Source: Yeosuana aromativorans (GTDB taxonomy: Bacteria > Bacteroidota > Bacteroidia > Flavobacteriales > Flavobacteriaceae). Taken from it: a stretch of DNA of 64,000 bases. Positions 33,845 through 42,935 of the stretch are shown here, piece by piece. The notes under the pieces were generated by a model. That model saw nothing but the letters and a program-made list of their open reading frames with translations, was not told the origin of the DNA and made no database searches. Location of the stretch: NCBI RefSeq assembly GCF_014646655.1, contig NZ_BMNR01000001.1:531382-595381 (forward strand), in the 5' to 3' direction. Position numbers and translations under genes: made by a program. Numbering within the stretch: the first letter of the stretch is position 1; each line of letters opens with the position of its first letter.

Positions 33845-34615
33845 TTACTTTTTTTGTCTGATCAGTAAATCCATTAATGTAATGGAAGCATCTTCCATGT
33901 CATTAACGATACTATCAATTTTAGCAATAATATAATTGTAAAATACTTGAAGTATAATAGCAACAACCAAACCAAATACGGTTGTTAAAAGTGCTACTTT
34001 AATACCTCCGGCCACAAGTGATGGTTGCATATCACCAGCTGCCTCAATTTTATCAAATGCCTGGATCATACCAATTACTGTTCCCATGAACCCTAACATA
34101 GGAGCCAATGCGATAAATAATGATATCCAAGACACGTTTTTCTCTAATTGACCCATTTGAACGCCTCCGTAAGCTACAACAGCTTTTTCAACAGCATCCA
34201 ACCCTTCATCTGTTCTATCCAATCCTTGATAGTAAATAGAAGCCACAGGACCTTTTGTGTTTCTGCAAACTTCTTTTGCGGCATCAATACCTCCAGAAGA
34301 CAATGCTTCTTCAACATCAGAAGTTAATTTTTTTGTGTTTGTTGTAGAAAGGTTTAAAAAGATAATTCTTTCAATGGCAATTGCCAATCCAAGTATTAAA
34401 CATAATAGTACAATTCCCATGAAGCCTGGACCACCTTCAATAAAACGTTTTTTCAATTCTTGATGAAATCCAAGTTCTTCAGCAGGTGCTGCCGCATCAT
34501 CTTGGGTTGCACTAACTACTGTGGTAGTTGTTGTTGTGTTTGCAGTTGTAGTTGCATTAACAGTTCCGAAAGCCATCATTCCTGCAATGGCTAGGATAGA
34601 AAATAATCTTTTCAT
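33845..34615 (-). CDS. MotA/TolQ/ExbB proton channel family protein
   Basis: A 256-residue protein. A signal-like N-terminus is followed by a threonine/alanine-rich stretch (about 20-45). The first channel helix lies at about 65-88 (GFMGIVLLCLILGLAIAIERI). The conserved pair of helices is at about 155-185 (LGFMGTVIGMIQAF, the family signature) and about 195-225. It forms the inner-membrane proton channel with ExbD-type partners. It is the first gene of the operon exbB-orf-exbD-exbD, with tRNA-Ser just upstream in the same direction. Confidence 0.92.
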   Translation of the reverse strand: MKRLFSILAIAGMMAFGTVNATTTANTTTTTTVVSATQDDAAAPAEELGFHQELKKRFIEGGPGFMGIVLLCLILGLAIAIERIIFLNLSTTNTKKLTSDVEEALSSGGIDAAKEVCRNTKGPVASIYYQGLDRTDEGLDAVEKAVVAYGGVQMGQLEKNVSWISLFIALAPMLGFMGTVIGMIQAFDKIEAAGDMQPSLVAGGIKVALLTTVFGLVVAIILQVFYNYIIAKIDSIVNDMEDASITLMDLLIRQKK

Positions 34616-34688
34616 GTTCTAGATCTTAATTTTATTAGTTAAAGTGTTAAAGATATAAAAAAAAAGTAATTAAAAATAAAAATAACAG

Positions 34689-34776
34689 CAGAGAGGAAGG
34701 GATTCGAACCCTCGATACGCTTTTGGCGTATACACACTTTCCAGGCGTGCGCCTTCGACCACTCGGCCACCTCTCT
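34689..34776 (-). tRNA. tRNA-Ser (anticodon GGA)
   Basis: An 88-nt class II tRNA. The acceptor stem is AGAGAGG/CCTCTCT with discriminator G, and the D-arm has GGCCGAGTGGTCGAAGG. The anticodon stem CACGC/GTGTG carries loop CTGGAAA (anticodon GGA). A long variable arm ATACGCCAAAAGCGTAT and a T-arm GGGTTCGAATCCC follow. CCA is not encoded. Confidence 0.96.
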
Positions 34777-34852
34777 GTATTTCAAATAGCTTAATTACAG
34801 GGGGCACAAATAACAAAAAAAAAATTGAAGATTAAAACTTTAACCGTTAATT

Positions 34853-35884
34853 TTAAGTCATTTCTCCGCGTAAATCCGTTTCATATATGGTTTTGAACAC
34901 GTTAGATGAAATTTTACACCCCAACATGTACATTAATTTACTGGTTGCAGCTTCTGTTGTTATGTCTTTGCCCGAAATAACGCCTATTTTTATTAGTTTT
35001 TCACTGGTTTCATAGTGCCCCATGATGACACTTCCGCCAGAACATTGCGTAATGTTAATAATATGTATACCTTTTTTTATTGTGTCTTCAAGTAAGTTAA
35101 TAAACCATTCTTCTGTTGTACAATTTCCTGCACCGTAAGTTTCTAAAACCACACCTTTTAATTTTGGTGTACTGAAAATATTTTTTAATAACCCTTCTGA
35201 AATGCCTGGAAATAGTTTTACCAAAGCAATATTGGTATCTAATGCTTTATGAACTACCAAGCTCTTTTTTAAATTGGGCTTAAACAAATAATCATAATTT
35301 ATTTTTAAATGCACCCCAGATTCTGCTAAATCCGGATAGTTTAAGGAGGCAAAAGCTTCAAAATGCTCTGCATTAATTTTGGTGGTTCGATTGGCCCTGT
35401 ACAATTTGTATTCAAAATATAAACAGACTTCCTTTATCACCGGTTTGTTCTTATATTGCAAAGAAGCCATTTGAATGGACGTGATTAAATTTTCCTTGGC
35501 GTCAGTTCGTAGATCTCCAATGGGCAATTGTGAGCCCGTAAAAATCACTGGCTTTGCCAGATTTTCAAGCATAAAACTCAATGCCGATGCCGTGTAGCTC
35601 ATGGTATCGCTTCCGTGAAGCACCACAAATCCATCAAACAACTTATAGTTTGTTTCTATGATTTCTGCTATCTGGACCCAATACGTAGGATTCATATTAC
35701 TGGAATCAATGGGTGTTTCAAAAGAAACCGTATCAATCTCACAGTCCAACAAATGGAGTTCTGGAATTCGTTTCAAAAGATTTTTAAAATCAAACACCCG
35801 CAACGCACCTGTTTTAAAATCTTTTATCATACCAATAGTCCCGCCTGTGTAGATGAGAAGTATGTTTGGTGTTGATTTGCCCAT
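34853..35884 (-). CDS. ansA: Type I (cytoplasmic) L-asparaginase
   Basis: A 343-residue amidohydrolase converting L-asparagine to aspartate and ammonia. Both threonine motifs are present: YTGGTIGM at residues 11-18 and VLHGSDTMSYTASAL near residue 95. The catalytic Lys/Asp region DLRTDAKENL also appears. No signal peptide is present, consistent with the cytoplasmic AnsA type. It follows tatD with a 3-nt gap. Confidence 0.94.
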   Translation of the reverse strand: MGKSTPNILLIYTGGTIGMIKDFKTGALRVFDFKNLLKRIPELHLLDCEIDTVSFETPIDSSNMNPTYWVQIAEIIETNYKLFDGFVVLHGSDTMSYTASALSFMLENLAKPVIFTGSQLPIGDLRTDAKENLITSIQMASLQYKNKPVIKEVCLYFEYKLYRANRTTKINAEHFEAFASLNYPDLAESGVHLKINYDYLFKPNLKKSLVVHKALDTNIALVKLFPGISEGLLKNIFSTPKLKGVVLETYGAGNCTTEEWFINLLEDTIKKGIHIINITQCSGGSVIMGHYETSEKLIKIGVISGKDITTEAATSKLMYMLGCKISSNVFKTIYETDLRGEMT

Positions 35885-35887
35885 TGT

Positions 35888-36664
35888 TTATATGTTAAAA
35901 ACGTGTTTTGAGTTTTGTGTGGTTATATGTGCGATGTCTTCTGTTGACATATTATAGAGTTCCGATAGTTTTTCCATTACCTTTAATATATAGATACTTT
36001 CATTGCGTTTGCCCCGGTAAGGTACAGGAGCCAAATATGGGGAATCAGTTTCTAAAACGATATGGTCTAAATCAATTTTGTTCAAAAACTGATCTATTTT
36101 CCCATTTTTAAAAGTGACCACGCCACCGATTCCCAATTTCATATTATAGGATATGGCTTGTTGGGCTTGTTCAAAAGTTCCCGTAAAGCAATGAAATATC
36201 CCAAACAAATCATCTGCTTTTTCATGTTCAAGAATTTCGAAGATTTCATCAAAAGCGTCCCTGCAATGAATGACTATTGGTAATTTATATTGTTTTGCCA
36301 ATTTTATTTGATGCCTAAACGCTTCTTGCTGTATGGTAAGTGTGCTTTTATCCCAATACAAATCAATTCCTATTTCACCAACAGCATAAAACTTTCGCTT
36401 AGCAAGCATATTTTCAACGTGTTGTAATTCTTCTTTATAACTATCCTTAACATGTGTTGGATGCAAACCCGACATTAAAAACATATTGTCAGGATAATCG
36501 CTTTCCAATTGCAGCATGGATTCTGTGTAAGTAGAATCTATGGCTGGTATAAAAAATCGGGATATGCCTGCTTCTATGGCACGATTGATCACATCATGTC
36601 TATCCTCGTCAAAGGCTTCACTGTATAAATGGGTGTGGGTATCTGTGAGTATCAAACTGGACAA
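35888..36664 (-). CDS. TatD family metal-dependent hydrolase
   Basis: A 258-residue TIM-barrel DNase-type hydrolase. Metal ligands are visible in DTHTHLYSEAFD (residues 8-12), AVGEIGIDLYWD (Glu), PIVIHCRDAF, GIFHCFTG and LETDSPYLAPVPYRGKRNE. TatD relatives are 3'-5' exonucleases or deoxyribonucleases acting in DNA repair; substrate specificity among YcfH/TatD/YjjV paralogs cannot be resolved. It is co-directional and probably co-transcribed with ansA. Confidence 0.92.
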   Translation of the reverse strand: MSSLILTDTHTHLYSEAFDEDRHDVINRAIEAGISRFFIPAIDSTYTESMLQLESDYPDNMFLMSGLHPTHVKDSYKEELQHVENMLAKRKFYAVGEIGIDLYWDKSTLTIQQEAFRHQIKLAKQYKLPIVIHCRDAFDEIFEILEHEKADDLFGIFHCFTGTFEQAQQAISYNMKLGIGGVVTFKNGKIDQFLNKIDLDHIVLETDSPYLAPVPYRGKRNESIYILKVMEKLSELYNMSTEDIAHITTQNSKHVFNI

Positions 36665-36715
36665 CTTAAAATTTTAAACCTATTTCCAATTGTAAAAATA
36701 ATTGTTTTACATGAG

Positions 36716-36723
36716 TATCTTTG
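36716..36723 (+). promoter_or_regulatory. -7 promoter element of the retropepsin-like gene
   Basis: TATCTTTG is an exact TAnnTTTG match 17 nt before the ATG at 36740. An ATTG 23 nt upstream is a weak -33 candidate. Confidence 0.4.
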
Positions 36724-36739
36724 TCTAAAATTAATTTAG

Positions 36740-37180
36740 ATGCAATCACTTAACGATTTTCTTATTGAAAAAGGCTATACCAAAATAAAGCTTAAACTTG
36801 CAAAGACCAACCACTTTGAGCTTAAGGCAACCATTAATGGGGTAAAAGGGCATTTTATTTTGGATACGGGCGCTTCCAGTTCCTGCATAGGATTAAATGC
36901 CATTGAAACATTTAAACTTGATGCTGAAGAATCTCTTGTAAAAGCTGCAGGGGCAGGTGCTATAGACATGGAAACTCAAATATCAAAAAAAAATGCCATT
37001 AAAATAGGGAAATGGCAAAAAAAGAATGTTGTCCTGATTTTGTTCAACCTCACACATGTAAACACAGCCTTAATAAACCATAACGCAAACCCTGTGGATG
37101 GAATCATTGGGGCCGATATTTTAAAGAAAGGAAAGGCCATTATAGATTATGAAAAGAAATATTTGTATTTAAAACCATAA
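36740..37180 (+). CDS. Retropepsin-like single-domain aspartic protease family protein
   Basis: A 146-residue protein containing one retroviral-type aspartyl protease fold: FILDTGASSSCIG (catalytic Asp42-Thr-Gly) and, near the end, GIIGADILKKGKAIIDYEKK, the equivalent of the psi-loop ILG motif. A single copy means an active enzyme would have to dimerise. There is no signal peptide or transmembrane helix, so it is probably cytoplasmic, which is unusual for a protease of this fold. The physiological substrate is unknown. A response regulator gene follows 48 nt later. Confidence 0.85.
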   Translation: MQSLNDFLIEKGYTKIKLKLAKTNHFELKATINGVKGHFILDTGASSSCIGLNAIETFKLDAEESLVKAAGAGAIDMETQISKKNAIKIGKWQKKNVVLILFNLTHVNTALINHNANPVDGIIGADILKKGKAIIDYEKKYLYLKP

Positions 37181-37228
37181 TAAGTCTTTAAATTCTTACA
37201 TTTATACTGTTTTTAATCCCTAAAAATA

Positions 37229-37852
37229 ATGAGTTCAATAGTAATTGCCGATGATCATCCTCTGCTACTTAGAGGGTTGAGTGATTTTTTAACTTCAAAA
37301 GGTTTCAATATTATAGGTATGGCTGAAGATGGAAACACAGCTTATAACATGATTGTGAAATTAAAGCCAGAACTTGCTATTCTTGATATCAGGATGCCCC
37401 ATAAGACCGGTTTGGAAATTGCCGAAGATTGTTACAAAAACCAAATCAAAACAAAAATCATCTTAATTACCTTTGACCAAGAAGAAAGTTTGTATGAACA
37501 AGCAAAAGCCTTTAACGTTTACGGTTATATTCTAAAGGAATTTGCCATAGAAGAAATTGAAATTTGTATTGAACATGTTCTTAAAAACGAGCACTATTTT
37601 AGTGAAGAAATAGAAGCCCACTTAAAAACCGGAAAACCAAGTGACGAATCGCTGGAAGACCTTACTAAAACCGAAAAAAAGATTTTATCGCTCATTGCTG
37701 ATAATAAAACCAGCCAAGACATTGCAGAAGAACTATCGGTTTCTATAAAAACCATCCATAAGCACCGAAGCAACATCATTGCCAAGTTAAAATTAGATAA
37801 TAAACCTTCATCACTTTTGGTTTGGGCCAATCTCAATAAAAATCTCTTTTAG
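37229..37852 (+). CDS. LuxR/NarL-type response regulator
   Basis: A 207-residue protein. The receiver domain (about 1-120) has the acidic pair DDHPLLL at the N-terminus, the phospho-acceptor Asp in LAILDIRMP (near residue 54), Thr in ILITF and Lys in GYILKE. The LuxR-type HTH domain (about 145-205) reads LTKTEKKILSLIADNKTSQD and then SVSIKTIHKHRSNI. No histidine kinase is adjacent, so it is an orphan regulator here. A terminator follows. Confidence 0.94.
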   Translation: MSSIVIADDHPLLLRGLSDFLTSKGFNIIGMAEDGNTAYNMIVKLKPELAILDIRMPHKTGLEIAEDCYKNQIKTKIILITFDQEESLYEQAKAFNVYGYILKEFAIEEIEICIEHVLKNEHYFSEEIEAHLKTGKPSDESLEDLTKTEKKILSLIADNKTSQDIAEELSVSIKTIHKHRSNIIAKLKLDNKPSSLLVWANLNKNLF

Positions 37853-37855
37853 ACC

Positions 37856-37886
37856 AAAAAATACGCATTACTGCGTATTTTTTTTT
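37856..37886 (+). terminator. Terminator after the response regulator
   Basis: AAAAAATACGCA (37856-37867) pairs perfectly with TGCGTATTTTTT (37872-37883) around the loop TTAC, with further T residues after. Confidence 0.85.
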
Positions 37887-38027
37887 ACACTTCTTAGACT
37901 TACCTTTACAGTGCTATTAATTAGTTCTTAGGGAGAATTTACGAAAACTCTGTGTTGTAATGATACAGAGTTTTCAATTAAAAAAATTTAAAATATTAGC
38001 GTTCCAAAACTACCTATCCATTATATC

Positions 38028-38120
38028 ATGAATCATAAATTAGATAAATACTTTACAGTTAGTTTGATTGTCATTGTTATTCTAGTTATTTGCATCAACA
38101 TTATTGTTTACTTTTTTTAG
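38028..38120 (+). CDS. Possible 30-residue single-helix membrane peptide
   Basis: In the 350-nt gap between the response regulator and sucB, a short frame encodes MNHKLDKYFTVSLI followed by an unbroken run of I, V, L, C and F residues and a stop. It reads as a short basic N-terminus plus one transmembrane helix. The rest of the gap holds two terminators. A peptide this short could be chance in AT-rich DNA. A terminator directly after it supports a transcript. Confidence 0.35.
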   Translation: MNHKLDKYFTVSLIVIVILVICINIIVYFF

Positions 38121-38141
38121 TTTTTAATTCCATAATTAGTT

Positions 38142-38182
38142 AAAAAAAGAGCGCCACTTTATTCAAGTGGCGCTCTTTTTTT
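38142..38182. terminator. Bidirectional terminator between the small ORF and sucB
   Basis: An 18-nt arm containing GAGCGCCACTT (38142-38159) pairs perfectly with 38165-38182 around a 5-nt loop, with A and T flanks. It ends the minus-strand sucA-sucB operon and any plus-strand transcript. Confidence 0.9.
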
Positions 38183-38203
38183 ACGACTTATATTCCTGAA
38201 TAA

Positions 38204-39421
38204 TTAAAGTTCCAATGCCTTTTTTACATCATTATCCATTAATAACTCAACTGGGTTTTCCAGCGCTTCTTTTACTGCCACTAAAAAGCCCACACTTTCT
38301 TTTCCATCAATAATTCTGTGGTCATAGGACAATGCTACGTACATAATAGGGCGTATTTCAACTTTTCCATCAATAGCAACAGGGCGTTCCACAATATTGT
38401 GCATACCTAAAATACCACTTTGTGGCGGATTGATAATAGGAGTGGACAACATACTGCCAAAAACACCTCCATTAGAAATGGTAAACGTTCCACCGGTCAT
38501 TTCATCAACTGTAATTTGGCCGTCACGCGCACGAAGCGCCAAACGTTTAACCTCAGCTTCAACACCTCTAAAAGACATATTCTCAACATTTCGCATAACG
38601 GGAACCATTAATCCTTTAGGGCCTGAAACAGCAATACTGATATCACAAAAATCATAAGTAATCATATCCTTATCATCAATCATGGAATTGACCGCGGGAT
38701 ACATTTTCAAAGCCCTTACCACAGCCAATGAAAAGAAACTCATAAACCCTAAACCAACACCATGTTTAGATTTAAACTCTTCCTTATATTTATTTCGAAG
38801 TTCAAAAATTGGAGACATGTCCACCTCATTAAATGTGGTCAACATGGCCGTTGTGTTTTTTGCTTCCACTAAACGTTCAGCCACTTTACGGCGTAACATG
38901 GACATTTTACTTCTGGAACTTCCTCTGTTTCCTCCTGTTGGAGTTCCCATAGAAGGTTTAGCGTTTACAGCGTCATCTTTGGTCACTCTTCCATCTTTTC
39001 CGGTACCTTTCACTTCAGAAGCTGCAATTCCTTTTTCAGATAAAATCTTTTTAGCAGCTGGACTTGCCGTTCCTGTAGCATATGTTTTTGATTCTGTTTC
39101 TTTTTGAGCTGGTTTTGAAGTTTCCTCTTTAGGGGCTTCTTCTTTCTTATCTTCTTTGGACGAATCTTTTCCTTCTGGTTTTTCCGCACTGGTATCAATT
39201 AAGCAAACAATAGCTCCAACTGCCACAGCGTCTCCTTCTTCAGCTTTCAAAGTAATGATACCACTGGCTTCTGCAGGAAGTTCTAGTGTTGCTTTATCAC
39301 TGTCAACCTCTGCAATGGCTTGATCTTTTTCAACATAATCACCATCTTCAACCAACCATGTTGCAATTTCCACCTCTGTTATGGATTCCCCTGGTGAAGG
39401 GACTTTCATTTCTAAAATCAT
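38204..39421 (-). CDS. sucB: 2-oxoglutarate dehydrogenase E2 (dihydrolipoyllysine succinyltransferase)
   Basis: A 405-residue E2 subunit. The lipoyl domain (about 1-78) carries the lipoylated lysine in VDSDKAT (Lys43). A charged, lysine/glutamate-rich linker (about 80-120) leads to the E3-binding domain (about 120-155; [24 protein letters not shown]). The catalytic domain (about 175-405) ends with [14 protein letters not shown], which contains the HxxxD active site. It transfers succinyl groups to CoA in the TCA cycle. It is 58 nt downstream of sucA. Confidence 0.96.
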   Translation of the reverse strand: MILEMKVPSPGESITEVEIATWLVEDGDYVEKDQAIAEVDSDKATLELPAEASGIITLKAEEGDAVAVGAIVCLIDTSAEKPEGKDSSKEDKKEEAPKEETSKPAQKETESKTYATGTASPAAKKILSEKGIAASEVKGTGKDGRVTKDDAVNAKPSMGTPTGGNRGSSRSKMSMLRRKVAERLVEAKNTTAMLTTFNEVDMSPIFELRNKYKEEFKSKHGVGLGFMSFFSLAVVRALKMYPAVNSMIDDKDMITYDFCDISIAVSGPKGLMVPVMRNVENMSFRGVEAEVKRLALRARDGQITVDEMTGGTFTISNGGVFGSMLSTPIINPPQSGILGMHNIVERPVAIDGKVEIRPIMYVALSYDHRIIDGKESVGFLVAVKEALENPVELLMDNDVKKALEL

Positions 39422-39479
39422 TCGTTATAATTTTAATTGTCTTTTTGGATTTAATTCCAATTGTTTTAAGCTATCATTT

Positions 39480-42221
39480 TTATTTTGTCTCAAAAACAGC
39501 ATCAATAACCCGCTGTTGCCTTCGTTTGTCTCGCGTACTGGAACCCGGTGCTGGAACCGAACTGTAAGGTCTTGACATAACTTGTAGTTTTACCAAATCC
39601 ATACGTTGGGCCATATAAGTCCAGGCTCCCATATTTTTGGGTTCTTCTTGTGCCCAAATATATTCTTTCACATTCGGATACTTATCTATAATCTGTTGTA
39701 TTTTTTCAAAATGCAATGGGAATAATTGCTCTATCCGTATCAAGGCTACATCATTTCTTTCCAGTTCCTCACGTGCTGCCAATAAATCATAATAGAATTT
39801 TCCTGTACAGAATACCAATCGTTTTATGTTTTTAGGTTCTAAAACGTCATCAATGACTTCGTTGAACTGTCCATTGACCAGCTCATCTAAAGATGAAACA
39901 GCTTTTGGATGACGTAATAAACTCTTTGGAGTGAAAACTATGAGTGGTTTTCTGAAATCACGCTTCATTTGTCTGCGTAACAAATGAAAAATACTTGCTG
40001 GTGTTGAACAATTTGCGACGGTCATGTTGTCATCACCACACAATTGCAAATAACGTTCTATTCTGGCAGATGAATGTTCAGAGCCTTGGCCTTCATATCC
40101 ATGCGGTAACAAGACTACAATGCCATTTTGAGATTTCCATTTATCCTCAGCTGCTGATAGATATTGGTCAAAAATAATTTGGGCTCCATTACTAAAATCG
40201 CCAAACTGGGCTTCCCAAAGCGTTAAAGTGTTTGGGTTTGCCATGGCGTATCCATAATCAAAACCAAGAACGGCATATTCTGACAACAACGAATTGTAAA
40301 TGTACATTTCGCCTTTATTGGCCGGATTGGTATTTAATAAATTGATGCGTTCTTCTGAAATTTCATCACGCAAAATAGCATGTCTGTGGCTAAAGGTTCC
40401 GCGCTCCACATCTTGACCAGACATACGAACATTAAATCCTTCTTCCAACAAACTACCATACGCCAATGTTTCGGCCATGCCCCAATCCAGTGAATCACTT
40501 TCAAAGACCATATTGGCCCTGCCGTCTAAAATCTTTTCTGCCTTTCTTAAGAACTTAACACCTTTTGGAACGGTTGAAACTATTTTGGCTATTGCCTCCA
40601 ATTTGTCTTTAGGGTAACTTGTATCTACTGTTTCAAGCATTTCAGTCAAGCCTTTACGTTGGAAACCAGTCCAACGCTCTTCCATAAACTCCCTTACTTT
40701 AGAAGATTCTTCTTCTTTTGATTTGGCATATTCTGTTTCCAACATGTCCTTGAATTCTTCAACAATAGAATCTATGTAGTCTTGGTCAACTGTTTTATCA
40801 GAAATTAATTTATCAGAATATAGTTTAAACGGATTAGCGTGTTTGGCTATTTCTTTATAAAGCTTAGGTTGTGTAAACCTAGGTTCGTCACCTTCATTGT
40901 GTCCGTACTTTCTGTACCCCAATAAATCAATATACACATCTCGCTTATATCGCATTCGATAATCCAATGCCAACTCAACGGCATGTACAACGGCTTCGGC
41001 ATCATCAGCATTAATATGTAGCACAGGAGACAACGTGACTTTTCCTACATCGGTACAATAGGTACTGGATCGTGCATCCAAATAGTTGGTAGTAAACCCT
41101 ATTTGGTTATTGACTACTATGTGAATGGTTCCGCCTGTTTTGTACCCTTTTAATTGGCTCATTTGTGCAACTTCATAAACAATACCCTGTCCGGCTATGG
41201 CAGCATCACCATGTACAACAATAGGAAGTATTTTTGAGTCATCACCATTGTAATCATTATCTATTTTTGCTCTTGTAATCCCTTCAGCAACAGACGCTAC
41301 TGTTTCAAGATGTGACGGATTGGGCACCAAGTTCATCTTGATGGTTTTTCCGTTTTGATAGGTTTTATCAAGCGTCAGCCCCAAATGGTATTTAACATCG
41401 CCATCTATATCCTCATCCTCAAAATCTTTACCTTCAAATTCACTGAAGAGTTCTTTTATTGGTTTCCTGAAAATATTTACTAGCGTATTTAAGCGTCCGC
41501 GATGTGCCATTCCCAACACACATTCTTTTACATCATATATATCTGCTGCATTAAAAAGTGCCACACTTATGGCGGGAATTAATGATTCACCACCTTCCAG
41601 GGAAAAACGTTTTTGACCTACATATTTTGTTTGCAAAAAGTTTTCAAATGATACCGCTTGATTGAGTTTTGAAAGGATATATTTTTTTGCAGGTACTGAA
41701 TAACTTGGGTGGTTATCATTGACGTTCAACTTTTCTTGCCACCATGCAATGACTTCTGGATTACGAATATACATATACTCCACTCCTATAGAGCTACAGT
41801 ATATTCTATTTAAGTGAACAAGAATATTTCGCAGTGATTGCGCTCCTATTCCTAAAACGTCTCCAGCATTAAAAACGGTGTCTAAATCACTATCTGAAAG
41901 TCCAAAATTTTCTAAATCCAGAGTGGGTTCGTAGGTTCTTCTGCTTCTAACCGGGTTGGTGCGCGTAAATAAATGTCCACGGGTCCTATACCCGTCAATG
42001 AGTCTTAAAACCTGAAATTCTTTTTGAACATTTTCAGGCATTTGCATGGAAACGCCTTCTATAATTTCTCCGTTAAACCCATAATTTTCAGTTCCAAAAT
42101 CATAACCTTGGAAAAAAGCTCTCCAACTAGGTTCAACAGAATCTGGGTTTTGTAAGTATTGGTCATATAATTCAGCAAAATATGACGTATGGGCTGCATT
42201 AAGGAAGGAAAATTTATCCAT
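39480..42221 (-). CDS. sucA: 2-oxoglutarate dehydrogenase E1 component
   Basis: A 913-residue thiamine-diphosphate enzyme decarboxylating 2-oxoglutarate. The N-terminal E2-binding segment MDKFSFLNAAHTSYFAELYD and SVEPSWRAFFQGY are typical of OdhA. Core motifs include GMAHRGRLNTLVN, VVHGDAAIAGQGIVYE (ThDP/Mg-binding), NNQIGFTT and, in the transketolase-like half, GQDVERGTFSHRHAIL and LLPHGYEGQGSEHSSARIER. Length matches other bacterial E1o. It forms the operon sucA-sucB; E3 is not in the window. Confidence 0.97.
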   Translation of the reverse strand: MDKFSFLNAAHTSYFAELYDQYLQNPDSVEPSWRAFFQGYDFGTENYGFNGEIIEGVSMQMPENVQKEFQVLRLIDGYRTRGHLFTRTNPVRSRRTYEPTLDLENFGLSDSDLDTVFNAGDVLGIGAQSLRNILVHLNRIYCSSIGVEYMYIRNPEVIAWWQEKLNVNDNHPSYSVPAKKYILSKLNQAVSFENFLQTKYVGQKRFSLEGGESLIPAISVALFNAADIYDVKECVLGMAHRGRLNTLVNIFRKPIKELFSEFEGKDFEDEDIDGDVKYHLGLTLDKTYQNGKTIKMNLVPNPSHLETVASVAEGITRAKIDNDYNGDDSKILPIVVHGDAAIAGQGIVYEVAQMSQLKGYKTGGTIHIVVNNQIGFTTNYLDARSSTYCTDVGKVTLSPVLHINADDAEAVVHAVELALDYRMRYKRDVYIDLLGYRKYGHNEGDEPRFTQPKLYKEIAKHANPFKLYSDKLISDKTVDQDYIDSIVEEFKDMLETEYAKSKEEESSKVREFMEERWTGFQRKGLTEMLETVDTSYPKDKLEAIAKIVSTVPKGVKFLRKAEKILDGRANMVFESDSLDWGMAETLAYGSLLEEGFNVRMSGQDVERGTFSHRHAILRDEISEERINLLNTNPANKGEMYIYNSLLSEYAVLGFDYGYAMANPNTLTLWEAQFGDFSNGAQIIFDQYLSAAEDKWKSQNGIVVLLPHGYEGQGSEHSSARIERYLQLCGDDNMTVANCSTPASIFHLLRRQMKRDFRKPLIVFTPKSLLRHPKAVSSLDELVNGQFNEVIDDVLEPKNIKRLVFCTGKFYYDLLAAREELERNDVALIRIEQLFPLHFEKIQQIIDKYPNVKEYIWAQEEPKNMGAWTYMAQRMDLVKLQVMSRPYSSVPAPGSSTRDKRRQQRVIDAVFETK

Positions 42222-42394
42222 TATATTATTGTGGCAATCTTTTGTTTACAAATTTCCCCCAAAAATACAACTTTTACTAAAACTAGATATTGTTTTATAA
42301 TATTTATATAAATACATTTTTTTAACTAAACCGTTACATAAATATACTTGTTGGATAATATTTTGATGCATTTTTTACAACCTATCATTTTTAT

Positions 42395-42402
42395 TAGCTT
42401 TG
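42395..42402 (+). promoter_or_regulatory. -7 promoter element of the first cytochrome c gene
   Basis: TAGCTTTG matches TAnnTTTG exactly, 20 nt before the ATG at 42422. A TTTT about 18 nt upstream is the best -33 candidate. Confidence 0.45.
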
Positions 42403-42421
42403 CAACTTTAAATATAAATAG

Positions 42422-42919
42422 ATGTCAAAATCCCTAAAATACGTATCCCTGTTTTTAATAGTATTATTGATAAGCTGCGGCGACAATGAAAAAAATGAAA
42501 AAGAAGGCTTTTCGTATGAAAAAAAGACCGAAAGCAAATCATCTGTTTCTGAAACAACCTTATTGGCATCACAAAAAACAGATTTAAATAACAAAGGTAC
42601 TGGCCCAATTACCTCTATGGAGTTACCTGAAACCATAGACCAAGACATGGCCAGAAACGGAGAGCGCTTGTTTATGAAACTGTGTACGGCCTGCCATAGA
42701 CCCGATAAAAAATTTATAGGTCCAGAACCAAAGGGAATCATGGACAGACGCACTCCTGAATGGATCATGAACATGATTTTGAATCCGGAAGAAATGCTAA
42801 GAAAAGATCCGCTGGCAAAGGAATTACTTGTTGAATTCAATTATGCCCCCATGATTAAACAAGAGGTAACGCAGGAAGATGCCAGAGCCATTTTGGAATA
42901 TTACAGAACATTAAACTAA
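42422..42919 (+). CDS. Lipoprotein c-type cytochrome, copy 1 (nos region)
   Basis: A 165-residue protein: a lipoprotein signal peptide with acylated Cys19 (LLISCG), a low-complexity linker (about 25-70), and a single-heme cytochrome domain (about 72-165) with C88-T-A-C91-H92. Methionines in IMNMIL and YAPMI are candidate sixth ligands. It is a paralog of the gene at 43504; both share GPITS, RRTPEW, MNMILNPE and DPLAKELL. Its likely role is electron delivery to NosZ or another periplasmic reductase, inferred from position. It is convergent with the Rrf2 gene, only 16 nt away. Confidence 0.9.
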   Translation: MSKSLKYVSLFLIVLLISCGDNEKNEKEGFSYEKKTESKSSVSETTLLASQKTDLNNKGTGPITSMELPETIDQDMARNGERLFMKLCTACHRPDKKFIGPEPKGIMDRRTPEWIMNMILNPEEMLRKDPLAKELLVEFNYAPMIKQEVTQEDARAILEYYRTLN

Positions 42920-42935
42920 TTTACTGCTTTTCAAA

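Noticed and set aside
38682-39107. Plus-strand 141-codon ORF antisense to sucB
   Set aside because: It lies wholly within a well-conserved E2 gene and shows no recognisable domain or start context.
42394-42840. Minus-strand 148-codon ORF antisense to the first cytochrome c
   Set aside because: It is the shadow of a well-supported CxxCH lipoprotein gene. The paralogous cytochrome has a similar antisense frame, as expected from shared coding sequence.
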